Positions 26,729 to 37,098 are shown, counted from the stretch's first letter. The stretch: DNA of 64,000 bases from Pseudomonas sediminis (GCF_039555755.1 NZ_CP154631.1:3844001-3908000); one strand, 5' to 3'. Program-made: numbers and translations. Notes: generated from the sequence alone by a model not told the origin.

Positions 26729-26773
26729 GATACGACGCCGTTGTCGATCAAGCCATTCCGCCATTGGAACGGC
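26729..26773 (-). promoter_or_regulatory. Two hexaloop hairpins of ANTAR-target type in the nasS leader
   Basis: Hairpin P1: GCCGTTCC (26773-26766), loop AATGGC, GGAATGGC (26759-26752). After 2 nt, hairpin P2: GATCGAC (26749-26743), loop AACGGC, GTCG then ATC with one bulge (26736-26729). Both hexaloops have A at position 1 and G at position 4, the ANTAR recognition signature. They begin about 7 nt after the predicted transcription start. Confidence 0.65.
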
Positions 26774-26790
26774 TGTATACGAAGTGACGA

Positions 26791-26806
26791 AGCAAGGCAT
26801 ATGCCA
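26791..26806 (-). promoter_or_regulatory. Sigma-54 promoter of nasST
   Basis: On the minus strand, TGGCATATGCCTTGCT matches TGGCACR-N4-TTGCW at 15 of 16 positions with GG-N10-GC spacing. The predicted start is near 26780, giving a leader of about 148 nt before nasS. Confidence 0.7.
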
Positions 26807-26884
26807 GAAGACACGCGTCCCAAGTGGGCGTCGCCGTTTGTGATGAGTGCGCTGACGAGTCGACAGAGTGGCAGGCCATAAAAA

Positions 26885-26905
26885 AGCCCCGCACTAGGCG
26901 GGGCT
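26885..26905 (-). terminator. Terminator after acnB
   Basis: AGCCCCGC, loop, GCGGGGCT with TTTTTT following on the minus strand, 18 bp past the acnB stop. Confidence 0.9.
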
Positions 26906-26923
26906 CCTTTCACTACGCTTTGA

Positions 26924-29524
26924 TCAGGCCTGAACGACCGGGATCTTGGCGTTGGCTGCCGCTTCACGGAAGTCGGCGATCTGGTCGAAGCTCAGGTAGC
27001 GGTAGATGTCGCCAGCCATGCTGTCGATATCCTTCGCGTAAGCCATGTACTCCTCGACGGTCGGCAGTTTGCCGAGAATCGAAGCGACCGCTGCCAGTTC
27101 GGCAGAGGCCAGGTACACGTTGGCGCCATCGCCCAGGCGATTCGGGAAGTTACGGGTGGAGGTGGAGACCACGGTGGAGTTGGCAGCCACACGTGCCTGG
27201 TTACCCATGCACAGCGAGCAGCCCGGCATCTCCATACGCGCACCGGCCTTGCCGTAGATACCGTAGTAGCCTTCTTCGGTCAGCTGGTGAGCATCCATCT
27301 TGGTCGGCGGCGACAGCCACAGACGGGTCGGGATACCACCCTTGACCTTGTCCAGCAGCTTGCCGGCAGCGCGGAAGTGGCCGATGTTGGTCATGCACGA
27401 ACCGATGAACACTTCGTCGATCTTGTCGCCGGCCACGGTGGACAGCAGACGGGCATCGTCCGGGTCGTTCGGGGCGCACAGTACCGGCTCGTTGAGCTGG
27501 CTCAGGTCGATCTCGATGACTTCGGCGTACTCGGCGTCCTTGTCGGCTTCCATCAGGACCGGGTTGGCCAGCCAGGCTTCCATAGCCTGGGCACGACGCT
27601 CCAGGGTGCGCGGATCACCGTAGCCTTCGCTGATCATCCAGCGCAGCAGGGTGATGTTGGACTTCAGGTACTCGGCGATGGCCGACTCCGGCAGCTTGAT
27701 GGTGCAGCCGGCAGCCGAACGCTCGGCGGAGGCGTCGGACAGCTCGAACGCCTGCTCGACGGTCAGGTTGTCCAGACCTTCGATCTCGAGTATGCGGCCG
27801 GAGAAGATGTTCTTCTTGCCTTTCTTCTCGACGGTCAGCAGGCCTTTCTGGATGGCGTAGTAGGGGATGGCATGGACCAGGTCACGCAGGGTGATACCCG
27901 GTTGCATCTTGCCCTTGAAGCGCACCAGAACCGATTCTGGCATGTCCAGCGGCATTACGCCGGTGGCGGCGGCGAAGGCCACCAGGCCGGAGCCGGCCGG
28001 GAAGGAAATACCGATCGGGAAGCGGGTGTGCGAGTCGCCACCGGTGCCGACGGTGTCAGGCAGCAGCATGCGGTTCAGCCAGCTGTGGATGATGCCGTCG
28101 CCCGGACGCAGGGACACGCCGCCACGGGTGCGGATGAAATCCGGCAGGGTGTGGTGGGTGGTGACGTCGATCGGCTTCGGATAGGCCGCGGTGTGGCAGA
28201 AGGACTGCATCACCAGGTCAGCCGAGAAGCCCAGGCACGCCAGGTCTTTCAGCTCGTCGCGGGTCATCGGGCCGGTGGTATCCTGGGAGCCGACGGTGGT
28301 CATCTTCGGTTCGCAGTAGGTGCCCGGACGTACGCCTTCGACGCCGCAGGCCTTGCCGACCATCTTCTGCGCCAGGGTGAAACCCTTGGTGCTGGCAGCA
28401 GGCTGGTCCGGCTTCTTGAACAGGTCGGAAGCGCCCAGGCCCAGTTCGGCGCGCGCCTTCTCGGTCAGGCCGCGGCCGACGATCAGCGGGATACGGCCGC
28501 CAGCGCGGACTTCGTCGAGCAGCACCGGGGTCTTCAGTTCGAAGGTGGTGATGACATCGTCGGTGCCGTGCTTGCAGACTTTGCCGGCGTACGGGTAGAC
28601 ATCGATCACGTCGCCCATGTTGATGTTCGACACGTCGAACTCGATCGGCAGGGCGCCGGCATCTTCCATGGTGTTGTAGAAGATCGGGGCGATCTTGGTG
28701 CCGAAGCAGAAGCCGCCAGCGCGTTTGTTCGGAACGTACGGAATGTCGTCACCGAAGAACCACAGCACCGAGTTGGTGGCGGACTTACGGGAAGAACCGG
28801 TACCGACCACGTCACCGACGTAGGCAACCGGGAAGCCCTTGGCCTTGATCTCTTCGATCTGCTTCAGCGGGCCGATGGCGCCTTGTTGCTCCGGCACGAT
28901 GCCGTCGCGGGCCATTTTCAGCATGGCCAGGGCGTGCAGCGGGATGTCAGGGCGCGACCAGGCGTCCGGGGCAGGGGACAGGTCGTCGGTGTTGGTTTCG
29001 CCAGGCACCTTGAACACAGCCAGGCTGTATTTCTCGGCGATGGCTGGCTTGGCGGTGAACCACTCGCCGTCGGCCCAGGACTGCAGCACGGCCTTGGCGT
29101 TGGCATTGCCAGCCTTGGCTTTCTCGGCGACGTCGTGGAAGGCGTCGAACATCAGCAGGGTGTGCTTGAGTTGCTCGGCGGCAACGGCGCCCAGAGCGGC
29201 GTCGTCCAGCAGTTCGACCAGGGTGGCGATGTTGTAGCCGCCTTGCATGGTGCCCAGCAGCTCAACGGCGCGTTGCTTGGTGATCAGCGGGGAAGTGGCT
29301 TCGCCCTTGGCAACGGCAGAGAGGAAACCTGCCTTGACGTAGGCGGCTTCATCGACGCCTGGCGGTACGCGGTTGGTGATCAGGTCTACGAGGAATTCTT
29401 CTTCGCCAGCCGGCGGGTTTTTCAGCAGCTCGACCAGGCCTGCGGTTTGTTCGGCGTTCAGCGGCTGGGGCACGATACCCTGAGCGGCACGCTCTGCTAC
29501 GTGTTTGCGATAGGCTTCAAGCAC
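26924..29524 (-). CDS. acnB: Aconitate hydratase B (bifunctional aconitase / 2-methylisocitrate dehydratase)
   Basis: This 866-residue AcnB interconverts citrate and isocitrate in the TCA cycle through a [4Fe-4S] cluster. It has the N-terminal HEAT-like domain of AcnB ([15 protein letters not shown]), then the swivel and aconitase core. Cluster ligands are visible in [11 protein letters not shown] and [11 protein letters not shown] near the C-terminus. The start is probably GTG 29524 with GAGGGT upstream; an ATG 5 codons earlier is possible. Its leader holds a long-range inverted repeat (29643-29781). A strong terminator follows. Confidence 0.96.
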   Translation of the reverse strand: MLEAYRKHVAERAAQGIVPQPLNAEQTAGLVELLKNPPAGEEEFLVDLITNRVPPGVDEAAYVKAGFLSAVAKGEATSPLITKQRAVELLGTMQGGYNIATLVELLDDAALGAVAAEQLKHTLLMFDAFHDVAEKAKAGNANAKAVLQSWADGEWFTAKPAIAEKYSLAVFKVPGETNTDDLSPAPDAWSRPDIPLHALAMLKMARDGIVPEQQGAIGPLKQIEEIKAKGFPVAYVGDVVGTGSSRKSATNSVLWFFGDDIPYVPNKRAGGFCFGTKIAPIFYNTMEDAGALPIEFDVSNINMGDVIDVYPYAGKVCKHGTDDVITTFELKTPVLLDEVRAGGRIPLIVGRGLTEKARAELGLGASDLFKKPDQPAASTKGFTLAQKMVGKACGVEGVRPGTYCEPKMTTVGSQDTTGPMTRDELKDLACLGFSADLVMQSFCHTAAYPKPIDVTTHHTLPDFIRTRGGVSLRPGDGIIHSWLNRMLLPDTVGTGGDSHTRFPIGISFPAGSGLVAFAAATGVMPLDMPESVLVRFKGKMQPGITLRDLVHAIPYYAIQKGLLTVEKKGKKNIFSGRILEIEGLDNLTVEQAFELSDASAERSAAGCTIKLPESAIAEYLKSNITLLRWMISEGYGDPRTLERRAQAMEAWLANPVLMEADKDAEYAEVIEIDLSQLNEPVLCAPNDPDDARLLSTVAGDKIDEVFIGSCMTNIGHFRAAGKLLDKVKGGIPTRLWLSPPTKMDAHQLTEEGYYGIYGKAGARMEMPGCSLCMGNQARVAANSTVVSTSTRNFPNRLGDGANVYLASAELAAVASILGKLPTVEEYMAYAKDIDSMAGDIYRYLSFDQIADFREAAANAKIPVVQA

Positions 29525-29642
29525 AGTTATTACCCTCATCAGTGGTCCCAAAGGGTTGTCCGGGACGCGATCCAGATACTCATGAATCAGGCGCTTTTCG
29601 ACTTTATGAGCCGAGCAGCCGAGGTTTCATGAGTCTCTTGTA

Positions 29643-29781
29643 GAAGCTGCTTTCAAAGTTTTACGCCGGCAGGACGGTTTCTGATGAGGGCTGACGCAGA
29701 CGCTCGGGGGGACTCCAAGTGGCTGCGCCGCCATCGTACCTGCAGGATCGACTGTGCTCGTGACGCTTTGAAAACAGCTTC
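29643..29781. other. Long-range inverted repeat in the acnB upstream region, possible structured leader or miniature element
   Basis: GAAGCTGCTTTCAAAG (29643-29658) is matched by an inverted copy CTTTGAAAACAGCTTC (29766-29781) with one mismatch, enclosing 107 bp of GC-rich sequence. The similarity extends a few bases on both sides. On the acnB strand it would close a folded domain of about 140 nt. The rest of 29525-29928 holds no gene I can support. Confidence 0.5.
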
Positions 29782-29928
29782 CAACGGACATTGGCGCCAT
29801 AAAAGGCGGGCCGATTCTAATGGAAAGCGCGAATAAAGTTAAGTCGATGTCCCCGTATCGGCAGGGGTGATCTGGATTAGACAAAGGGCTAAGATGCCAG
29901 GCCGTTTTGCTGTTTATGTTGTTTCGCC

Positions 29929-30405
29929 ATGTCCAATCAGCGCATCAAGACGCCCTGCGTGGGGCTGTGCTCAACCGTTTACGGCGATGTCGTGTGCCGC
30001 GGTTGCAAGCGCTTCCATCATGAGGTGATCAACTGGAACAGCTACAACGACGATGAGAAGCGCGCCGTCTGGACGCGTCTGGAAGTGCTGCTGGTGCAGG
30101 TGATGGCGGGCAAGGTCGAGGTATTCGATGAGCAGCGTCTACGTAGTCAGCTGGAGCAGCGGCAGATTCGTTTCGTACCGCAACAGTCGCCTTACTGCTG
30201 GGCCTATCAGCTGATCGCACGTGGTGCGCGGATGATCAATCAGCTGGAGGCGTACGGCATGGTCGTACTGCCTGAGTTCCGCAATTGGGCGCTGCCCGAA
30301 TTGCGTGACGCCATCGATCGCGAATTCTTCCTGCTCTCTGAAGCGCACTACGAGCGTTACATCGCGCCGAAGTTTCTGCGGGAAGGTCTGGAGCTGCGAG
30401 TCTAG
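29929..30405 (+). CDS. DUF1289 domain protein
   Basis: This 158-residue protein has the DUF1289 motif at its N-terminus: TPCVGLCSTVYGDVVCRGCKRF, whose four Cys residues suggest a small metal or Fe-S site. The remaining 110 residues are a Pseudomonas-type helical extension. The function is unknown. It is divergent from acnB and followed by a bidirectional terminator. The start at ATG 29929 agrees with the family. Confidence 0.85.
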   Translation: MSNQRIKTPCVGLCSTVYGDVVCRGCKRFHHEVINWNSYNDDEKRAVWTRLEVLLVQVMAGKVEVFDEQRLRSQLEQRQIRFVPQQSPYCWAYQLIARGARMINQLEAYGMVVLPEFRNWALPELRDAIDREFFLLSEAHYERYIAPKFLREGLELRV

Positions 30406-30424
30406 TCCGGCCCGGAGGGAAAGA

Positions 30425-30453
30425 AAAATGCCGCTCATGCAGAGCGGCATTTT
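30425..30453. terminator. Bidirectional terminator
   Basis: AAAATGCCGCTC, ATGCA, GAGCGGCATTTT: a 12-bp stem between the convergent DUF1289 and UspE-like genes. Confidence 0.85.
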
Positions 30454-30469
30454 CGTTTCGGGAGCTGGC

Positions 30470-31333
30470 TCAGCGTTGCGCCACCAGCTCTTCGAGGTGG
30501 GCGATGATCTCGTCAGGCTTGAGCACCAGCACGTCACTTTCCAGTGCGTCGAGTACGACCTCGGCGGTATTGCCGATCAGTGCGCCGGAGAGCCCGGTGC
30601 GCGCCACGGTGCCGATCACCGTGACAGCCGCATCGAGCTGGTGGGCAACTTGCGGAATTACCACGTCGGCTGGGCCTTCCAGCACATGCAGGCGCTCGTC
30701 GCTGATGTCGTATTCGGCCTGGAAACTGCGGCATTGCTCGCGATAGCGGGCCTCGATGGTTTCCTTGAGCTGGAAGGTCGGATCGGCAGCCGACAGCATC
30801 GGGGTCGGATGCGCGGTGGTCACGTGCAGCGTGCCCTTAGCCAGGCCAGCGATATCGTAACCATGGCTGATGATGCCGGCATGCAGGGTGCGGTGCTCGC
30901 CATCGGCGTTACCGACGTCCACGGCAGCGAGGATGTTGCCGCCGGTCCAGGGGCGCTCGGTCTTGACCATCAGCACCGGGCCTGGGCAATAGCGCAGCAA
31001 CTTCCAGTCTTCCGGGGTGAGCAGGGCCTTTTTCAGCGGGTTGTCCGGCAGGTGCTGCTTGATCACCAGGCCGCAGCCCTCGGCCTGCTGCACGGCGATG
31101 ATGGTTTGGTGCTGGTTTTCATGCCAGGACTGCTGGGTGGAGACGCTGAAACCTTCCCCGGCGAGACTGCTGCTGAGATCGTTGAGCCACGCGCTGTGGT
31201 CGCCTTTCTTCTCGCAGACCAGCAGGTGCAGGTGTGATTGGGTTACCCCGGCTATCAGTTTTGCCCGTTTCAGTGCGAGGGCTTCTGGGTGTTGGGGATC
31301 CATCACCACCAGAATGCTGCGGATCGCTTGCAT
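30470..31333 (-). CDS. Tandem universal stress protein, UspE-like
   Basis: This 287-residue protein has two Usp domains: residues 1-150 (ILVVMDPQHPEALALKRA) and 155-287, ending with the nucleotide-site motif GTVARTGLSGALIGNTAEVVL. It is a stress or low-energy protein; in Pseudomonas several Usp genes are Anr controlled, though I see no strong Anr box here. Start choice: ATG 31333 lies 7 nt after AGGGAG, while ATG 31339 would abut it, so 31333 is preferred. Confidence 0.87.
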   Translation of the reverse strand: MQAIRSILVVMDPQHPEALALKRAKLIAGVTQSHLHLLVCEKKGDHSAWLNDLSSSLAGEGFSVSTQQSWHENQHQTIIAVQQAEGCGLVIKQHLPDNPLKKALLTPEDWKLLRYCPGPVLMVKTERPWTGGNILAAVDVGNADGEHRTLHAGIISHGYDIAGLAKGTLHVTTAHPTPMLSAADPTFQLKETIEARYREQCRSFQAEYDISDERLHVLEGPADVVIPQVAHQLDAAVTVIGTVARTGLSGALIGNTAEVVLDALESDVLVLKPDEIIAHLEELVAQR

Positions 31334-31490
31334 GGTCATCTCCCTGAGCGTGAATGGCAGTTATCCAACTATAGGCGGGTCGTTATCAGCGGCATGTTGA
31401 CCTGTATCAACAGCATGCTGGTCGTCCGGCCTGCCACTCGTATAATGGCCCGCCATTTCCAACCTCGCCAGCACCGAGAGCGCTTCAAAT

Positions 31491-32144
31491 ATGATGTCAA
31501 TTACCAAGCATGTTCCGAGTAATGGCGAGGAACCTGTAACGATCCTGCAGGAAATTCTCGAGTTTCTCGGTGGCGTCGCTACCCCTGAGACCTGGCTGGA
31601 CGAGGCCCTGCGCCAGCAGGAGATCCTCCTGCTCGATCACCGCAACCTGGAATACAAAGCGGCACAGACGGCACTGAGCCTGATGGGGCGCTACCTGACC
31701 AAGACCGAATTGACCGCGAGAATGTCGCGTTTGGCCCGTGAGGAACTGGTGCACTTCGAGCAGGTGAGCAAGATCATCCGCGGGCGCGGTATCGAGGTCC
31801 GCCATGTATCCGCCTCGCGCTACGCCGCCGGCCTGCGTGCGCTGTTGCGTGGTGGCGAAGTGGAGCGGCTGGTGGATGTGCTGGTGGTCGGTGCGTTCAT
31901 CGAGGCGCGCTCCTGCGAGCGCTTTGCCGCGCTGGTGCCGCGACTGGATGCCGAGCTGGCCAAGTTCTACGCCGGATTGCTGGAGAGCGAAGGGCGCCAC
32001 TACCGCGGTTACCTCAAGCTTGCCTATCTGTATGGTGATGCTGCCGACGTGGATGCGCGTATCGAGGTGGTGCGCGCGGTGGAGCAGGAACTGATCACTA
32101 CGCCAGATGAGCAGTTCCGTTTCCATAGTGGCGTGCCCGCATAA
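31491..32144 (+). CDS. miaE: tRNA-(ms2io6A37) hydroxylase MiaE
   Basis: This 217-residue diiron monooxygenase hydroxylates the isopentenyl group of ms2i6A37 in tRNA, using oxygen. The helical ferritin-like fold shows diiron ligands in DEALRQQEILLLDH, REELVHFEQV, FIEARSCERF and ESEGRHYRGY (EXXH pairs). Either ATG 31491 or 31494 can start it. It is divergent from the UspE-like gene and followed by a family B palindrome and a REP-like hairpin. Confidence 0.92.
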   Translation: MMSITKHVPSNGEEPVTILQEILEFLGGVATPETWLDEALRQQEILLLDHRNLEYKAAQTALSLMGRYLTKTELTARMSRLAREELVHFEQVSKIIRGRGIEVRHVSASRYAAGLRALLRGGEVERLVDVLVVGAFIEARSCERFAALVPRLDAELAKFYAGLLESEGRHYRGYLKLAYLYGDAADVDARIEVVRAVEQELITTPDEQFRFHSGVPA

Positions 32145-32171
32145 AACAGCCGCGAACACTGCAATAGACGG

Positions 32172-32224
32172 GTAGGGCGGGTGAAACCCGCCGCGAGGGA
32201 AATGGCGGGTTTCACCCGCCCTAC
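32172..32224. repeat. Dispersed palindromic repeat, family B (second copy)
   Basis: GTAGGGCGGGTGAAACCCGCC and its inverted copy ending CACCCGCCCTAC flank a 10-bp centre. The outer arms are identical to the copy at 17909-17961. It lies between the convergent miaE and lpxH genes. Confidence 0.75.
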
Positions 32225-32234
32225 ATCGTGGCTT

Positions 32235-32257
32235 TTCGCGGCTGAAGCCGCTCCTGC
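32235..32257. repeat. REP-like element
   Basis: TTCGCGGCTGAAGCCGCTCC is the GCGGCT-GA-AGCCGC hairpin type that is very common between Pseudomonas genes. It immediately follows the family B repeat. Confidence 0.6.
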
Positions 32258-32271
32258 AACCGTTTTATGGG

Positions 32272-33015
32272 CTACGGCTTGGAGACGTTTGCAGGCGTGA
32301 GCTCGAACGGTGCCTGGTTGAAGCCCTGTTCATCGACCTGCAATGCCCAGCCCTGACGATCCCAGTCGCCCAGCACGATACGGCGTGCCGGTTGGCCGTT
32401 CACTTCCAGTTCGTGCACGGCTGGCCTATGGGTGTGGCCATGGATCAGCGTGCGCACGCCGTATTCGTCCATCACCTTGAGCACTTCCTCGGGCGTGACA
32501 TCGACGATCTCGCTGGCTTTCATCCGCGTCTGTGCGCGGCTTTCGTTGCGTAGCTTGCGCGCCAGCTTCTGCCGGGTAGTGAGCGGCAGGTTACGCAGGA
32601 TCAGCAGCGACAGCGGATTGCGCAGCCAGCGGCGCAGCTTCATGTAGCCGACATCGAGGGTGCACAGGCTATCGCCGTGCATCAGCAGGACCGACTCGCC
32701 GCCCATCTGCACTTTGTGCGGGTCGCTCAGCAAGGTGCAGCCCGCCGCGCGGCAGAACGCCTTGCCGATAAGGAAGTCGCGATTGCCATGCATCAGGTAG
32801 ATGCGCGTGCCGGCATTACTCAGTTCGCGCAGGGCACGGGCGATCTCGTGCTGGAAGGGCGTCATGCCGTCGTCGCCTATCCAGACTTCGAAGAAGTCAC
32901 CGAGGATGTACAGCGCCTCGGCTTGACGCGCGCGGGTGGCGAGAAAATGCAGAAACGCCCGGGTGATGTCCGGGCGTTTCTCTTCGAGGTGCAGATCGGA
33001 GATCAGCAGGATCAT
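32272..33015 (-). CDS. lpxH: UDP-2,3-diacylglucosamine diphosphatase LpxH
   Basis: This 247-residue calcineurin-like phosphoesterase cleaves UDP-2,3-diacylglucosamine to lipid X, the fourth step of lipid A synthesis, at the inner membrane face. All metal motifs are present: [35 protein letters not shown] and HGHTHRP. It starts 4 bp after the ppiB stop, an operon pairing usual in Pseudomonas. Confidence 0.95.
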   Translation of the reverse strand: MILLISDLHLEEKRPDITRAFLHFLATRARQAEALYILGDFFEVWIGDDGMTPFQHEIARALRELSNAGTRIYLMHGNRDFLIGKAFCRAAGCTLLSDPHKVQMGGESVLLMHGDSLCTLDVGYMKLRRWLRNPLSLLILRNLPLTTRQKLARKLRNESRAQTRMKASEIVDVTPEEVLKVMDEYGVRTLIHGHTHRPAVHELEVNGQPARRIVLGDWDRQGWALQVDEQGFNQAPFELTPANVSKP

Positions 33016-33019
33016 CGAC

Positions 33020-33517
33020 TTACTCGGCTACGACTTCAGCCTTCTCGATGATCACGTCGTCCACCGGTACGTCCTGGTGGCCGGATTTCATGGTGGTGGC
33101 GACGCCCTTGATCTTCTCGACCACGTCCATGCCTTCGACCACTTCACCGAATACGGCGTAGCCCCAGCCCTGAACGGTCGGCGCGCTGTGGTTGAGGAAG
33201 GCGTTGTCGGCGACGTTGATGAAGAACTGCGCACTGGCCGAGTGCGGCTCCATGGTGCGGGCCATGGCGACGGTGCCGATCTTGTTGGCGACGCCGTTGT
33301 TGGCTTCGTTCTTGATCGGTGCGCGGGTCGGCTTCTGCTTCATGCCCGGCTCGAAACCGCCGCCCTGGATCATGAAGTTGCCGATCACACGGTGGAAGAT
33401 GGTGCCGTCGTAATGGCCTTCCTTCACGTATTGCTCGAAGTTGGCTACGGTTTCCGGGGCCTTGTCGGCGAACAGGTTCAGGGTAATGACGCCGTGGTTG
33501 GTGTGCAGTTTGATCAT
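33020..33517 (-). CDS. ppiB: Cytoplasmic peptidyl-prolyl cis-trans isomerase PpiB
   Basis: This 165-residue cyclophilin has no signal peptide and is therefore PpiB rather than PpiA. The active-site segments [13 protein letters not shown] and [12 protein letters not shown] contain the catalytic Arg and substrate-binding residues. It assists protein folding. It is the first gene of ppiB-lpxH and divergent from glnS, with 160 bp between them for both promoters. Confidence 0.95.
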   Translation of the reverse strand: MIKLHTNHGVITLNLFADKAPETVANFEQYVKEGHYDGTIFHRVIGNFMIQGGGFEPGMKQKPTRAPIKNEANNGVANKIGTVAMARTMEPHSASAQFFINVADNAFLNHSAPTVQGWGYAVFGEVVEGMDVVEKIKGVATTMKSGHQDVPVDDVIIEKAEVVAE

Positions 33518-33677
33518 GATCGTATCCGTGATGGGGCAGGTTCGAGCCGATGGCTCGGGGGTGAACAGCGCTTGTCAGGGTGGTATGCACCCTGTCAGGG
33601 GCTTGACAGGTTGGTTATGATACGGACTTTGCCCGAAGCGGCCTACCCTGTGCCGCGCCAGTATTGTTAAGGACACC

Positions 33678-35342
33678 ATGAGCAAGCCTACCGTCGAAAA
33701 AGCTGCCAACTTCCTGCGCCCCATCGTCCAGGCTGATCTGGATAGCGGCAAGCACGCCAAGATCGTGACCCGCTTCCCGCCGGAGCCCAACGGCTACCTG
33801 CACATCGGCCATGCCAAGAGCATCTGCCTGAACTTTGGCCTGGCCGAAGAGTTCGGCGGCCAGTGCAACCTGCGCTTCGACGACACCAACCCGGCCAAGG
33901 AAGACCAGGAATATATCGACGCCATCAAGGCCGACGTCGAGTGGCTGGGCTTCAAGTGGGCCGGTGAGGAGCGTTACGCCTCCGATTATTTCGAGCAACT
34001 GCATGCCTGGGCCATCGAGCTGATCAAGGCCGGTAAGGCCTTCGTCTGCGACCTCAATGCCGAAGAGATGCGCGAATATCGCGGCAGCCTGACCGAGCCA
34101 GGCAAGAACAGCCCGTTCCGCGAGCGCAGCGTCGAAGAGAACCTCGACCTGTTCGCCCGCATGAAGGCCGGTGAGTTTCCCGATGGCGCCCGTTCGCTGC
34201 GTGCCAAAATCGACATGGCTTCGCCGAACATCAACCTGCGCGACCCGATTCTCTATCGCATTCGCCACGCCCATCACCACCAGACCGGTGACAAGTGGTG
34301 CATCTACCCGAGCTATGACTTCACCCACGGCCAGTCGGACGCCATCGAGGGCATCACTCACTCCATCTGCACCCTGGAGTTCGAGGACCATCGCCCGCTG
34401 TACGAGTGGTTCCTGACCAACCTGTCGGTGCCGGCGCAGCCGCGTCAGTACGAATTCGCCCGGCTGAACCTGAACTACACCATCACCAGCAAGCGCAAAC
34501 TCAAGCAGTTGGTGGACGAGAAGCACGTCAGCGGTTGGGACGACCCGCGCATGTCGACGCTGTCCGGTTACCGTCGCCGTGGCTATACCCCGGCTTCGAT
34601 CCGCGCTTTCTGCGACATGATCGGCGTCAACCGCGCCGGCGGCCTGGTGGACATCGGCATGCTCGAGTTCGCCATTCGTGACGACCTGGACGCCAACGCC
34701 GCGCGTGCCATGTGCGTGCTCAAACCGCTGAAGGTGGTGATCACCAACTACCCGCAAGGCCAGATCGAGAACCTGGAGCTGGCGCGCCATCCCAAGCAGG
34801 ACATCGGCACCCGCGTGCTGCCGTTCTCCCGCGAGATCTACATCGACGCCAGCGATTTCGAAGAAACCCCGCCGGACGGCTTCAAGCGCCTGATCCCAGG
34901 TGGTGAGGTGCGCCTGCGTGGCAGCTACGTGATTCGTGCTGACGAGGCCATCAAGGACGCTGCCGGCAATATCGTCGAGCTGCGTTGCTCTTACGACGAG
35001 AACACCCTGGGCAAGAACCCCGAAGGCCGTAAGGTCAAGGGTGTGATCCACTGGGTGCCGGCGGCCGAGAGCGTTGAGTGCGAAGTGCGCCTGTACGATC
35101 GTCTGTTCCGCTCGGCCAACCCCGAGAAAGCGGAAGAGGGCGGTAGCTTCCTCGACAACATCAACCCGGATTCGCTGGTGGTGCTCACCGGTTGCCGCGC
35201 CGAGCCGTCGCTGGCCAAGGCAGCGGCCGAGGATCGTTTCCAGTTCGAGCGCGAAGGCTACTTCTGCCTGGACAAGGACTCGACTGCCGATGCGTTGGTG
35301 TTCAACCGTACCGTCACCCTGCGCGATTCGTGGGGGCAGTAA
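33678..35342 (+). CDS. glnS: Glutaminyl-tRNA synthetase
   Basis: This 554-residue class I synthetase charges tRNA-Gln. The ATP signature [20 protein letters not shown] (about residues 34-53) is typical of GlnRS, and the second signature is [10 protein letters not shown] in place of the canonical KMSKS. The C-terminal beta-barrel anticodon domain follows. Its TAA shares one base with the cysS ATG (TAATG), so translation is coupled, as in other pseudomonads. Confidence 0.97.
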   Translation: MSKPTVEKAANFLRPIVQADLDSGKHAKIVTRFPPEPNGYLHIGHAKSICLNFGLAEEFGGQCNLRFDDTNPAKEDQEYIDAIKADVEWLGFKWAGEERYASDYFEQLHAWAIELIKAGKAFVCDLNAEEMREYRGSLTEPGKNSPFRERSVEENLDLFARMKAGEFPDGARSLRAKIDMASPNINLRDPILYRIRHAHHHQTGDKWCIYPSYDFTHGQSDAIEGITHSICTLEFEDHRPLYEWFLTNLSVPAQPRQYEFARLNLNYTITSKRKLKQLVDEKHVSGWDDPRMSTLSGYRRRGYTPASIRAFCDMIGVNRAGGLVDIGMLEFAIRDDLDANAARAMCVLKPLKVVITNYPQGQIENLELARHPKQDIGTRVLPFSREIYIDASDFEETPPDGFKRLIPGGEVRLRGSYVIRADEAIKDAAGNIVELRCSYDENTLGKNPEGRKVKGVIHWVPAAESVECEVRLYDRLFRSANPEKAEEGGSFLDNINPDSLVVLTGCRAEPSLAKAAAEDRFQFEREGYFCLDKDSTADALVFNRTVTLRDSWGQ

Positions 35343-36727
35343 TGGCACTGTCGATCTACAACACGCTCAGCAAGGTCAAAGAACCGTTCAAGCCGCTGAT
35401 CGGTAACAGCGTGCGCATGTACGTGTGCGGCATGACTGTCTATGACTTCTGCCACATTGGTCACGCCCGGGTGATGGTCGCCTTCGACGTGGTCACCCGC
35501 TGGCTGCGTCAGCGTGGCTACGATGTGACCTATGTGCGCAACATTACCGACATCGACGACAAGATCATCAAGCGCGCCAACGAGAACGGCGAGCCGTTCG
35601 AGGCGCTGGTCGAGCGCATGATCGCGGCGATGCACGAGGACGAAGGTCGTCTGAACGTACTGCGCCCGGACATCGAGCCGCGCGCCACCGGCTATATCGC
35701 CGGCATGCACCAGATGATCCAGACCCTGATCGACAAGGGCTTTGCCTACGCGCCGGGTAATGGCGATGTGTACTACCGCGTCGGCAAGTTCGTTGGTTAC
35801 GGCAAGCTGTCGCGCAAGAAGATCGAAGACCTGAAGGTCGGTGCGCGCATCGAGGTCGACGAGGCCAAGGAAGACCCGCTGGACTTCGTCCTGTGGAAGG
35901 GCGTCAAGCCGGGCGAGCCGAGCTGGGAGTCGCCTTGGGGCGCAGGACGTCCGGGCTGGCATATCGAGTGCTCGGTGATGTCCACCTGCTGCCTGGGCGA
36001 GACCTTCGACATCCACGGCGGCGGCCCGGATCTGGTGTTCCCGCACCACGAGAACGAAATCGCCCAAAGCGAGGCAGCCACCGGCAAGCAGTACGCCAAT
36101 GCCTGGATGCACGCCGGCGCGGTACGTGTGGATGGCGAGAAGATGTCCAAGAGCCTGGGCAACTTCTTCACCATCCGTGAGGTGCTGGAGAAGTACCACC
36201 CGGAGGTGGTGCGCTACCTGCTGGTGTCTAGCCACTACCGCAGCCCGATCAACTACTCCGAGGAGAGCCTCAAGGAAGCCAAGGGCGCCCTGGAGCGTTT
36301 CTACAACGGCCTCAAAGGCCTGCCGGAAGCTACGCCTGCTGGTGGCGAGGCGTTCGTCGAGCGTTTCGGCGCGGCGATGGACGACGATTTCAATTCACCA
36401 GAAGCCTGTGCGGTGTTGTTCGAGATGATCCGCGAGGTCAACCGCTTGCGTGAATCCGACGTGCAGGCTGCTGCTGGCCTGGCCGCCCAGCTCAAGCAAC
36501 TGGCCAGCGTGCTTGGCGTGCTGCAGCTCGAACCCGATGCATTCCTCCAGGCCGGAGCTGCCGGCAAGGTCGATGCCGCCGAAGTCGAGGCGCTGATCGC
36601 CGCGCGCCTGCAGGCCCGTGCCGACAAGAACTGGGCAGAAAGCGACAGCATTCGCGACCAGCTCACTGCCATGGGCGTGGTGCTGGAAGACGGCAAGGGC
36701 GGCACCACCTGGCGCCTGGCCGAGTAA
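35342..36727 (+). CDS. cysS: Cysteinyl-tRNA synthetase
   Basis: This 461-residue class I synthetase has Zn-binding and HIGH motifs in [16 protein letters not shown], the loop [10 protein letters not shown], and a helical C-terminal anticodon domain. I start at ATG 35342, overlapping the glnS stop; an open frame 50 codons upstream lies inside glnS. A very long perfect hairpin follows as terminator. Confidence 0.97.
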   Translation: MALSIYNTLSKVKEPFKPLIGNSVRMYVCGMTVYDFCHIGHARVMVAFDVVTRWLRQRGYDVTYVRNITDIDDKIIKRANENGEPFEALVERMIAAMHEDEGRLNVLRPDIEPRATGYIAGMHQMIQTLIDKGFAYAPGNGDVYYRVGKFVGYGKLSRKKIEDLKVGARIEVDEAKEDPLDFVLWKGVKPGEPSWESPWGAGRPGWHIECSVMSTCCLGETFDIHGGGPDLVFPHHENEIAQSEAATGKQYANAWMHAGAVRVDGEKMSKSLGNFFTIREVLEKYHPEVVRYLLVSSHYRSPINYSEESLKEAKGALERFYNGLKGLPEATPAGGEAFVERFGAAMDDDFNSPEACAVLFEMIREVNRLRESDVQAAAGLAAQLKQLASVLGVLQLEPDAFLQAGAAGKVDAAEVEALIAARLQARADKNWAESDSIRDQLTAMGVVLEDGKGGTTWRLAE

Positions 36728-36735
36728 GGGTGATG

Positions 36736-36777
36736 CTCAGCGACAAAGGCCGCTGGAAAGCGGCCTTTGTCGCTGAG
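36736..36777. terminator. Terminator after cysS with 19-bp perfect arms
   Basis: CTCAGCGACAAAGGCCGCT, GGAA, AGCGGCCTTTGTCGCTGAG: 19 matched bases on each side. The AAAGG/CCTTT core works as a terminator and the outer 9 bp are extra. The rest of the gap to brnQ (36778-37098, about 320 bp) shows no gene and only the unseen brnQ promoter. Confidence 0.75.
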
Positions 36778-37098
36778 ATGACTTCTACGTTGCGAGTGAG
36801 TTGCTGAGTCTGTTACTGGCGTTTCTGGTGTCGGCGGCAGAGTTTCGCAAGTGTGGTGGTCAGATTTTCGATGTTTTTTGTCGATGCGACAGTCAGTTAC
36901 GCCAGTTCGACAGCTCGTCCGTCAACTGTGCTGTTGATGGGCGCTTTTCGTTAGTATGCGCGCCTTATCGTGTCCGTTGCGCCACAAGCGCCTGGCGATG
37001 CCTGCAGTGGTTCGAGCCAAACGCTCGGGCGACGTTTCCCCGATCCCTCAAGGAAACCCCCGCAACTCTTCGATTTCCTGTCTGTGGTATTTCCCTTT

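Noticed and set aside
27287..29632. Very long open frame on the plus strand opposite acnB
   Set aside because: It is an antisense shadow of a high-GC gene with strong third-position bias; its protein is low-complexity and acnB is certain.
32172..32257. Closely spaced palindromes as a CRISPR fragment
   Set aside because: No regular spacer-repeat pattern and no cas genes; these are dispersed palindromic repeats and a REP hairpin.
33615..35348. Long antisense frame opposite glnS
   Set aside because: glnS is unmistakable on the plus strand; the antisense product has no plausible domains.
36940..37010. Possible tRNA gene before brnQ
   Set aside because: No cloverleaf with T-loop GTTCRA and acceptor stem could be built.
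36970..37098. Extension of brnQ upstream of ATG 37099
   Set aside because: The extra residues are not hydrophobic and do not match the family; BrnQ starts at [10 protein letters not shown].
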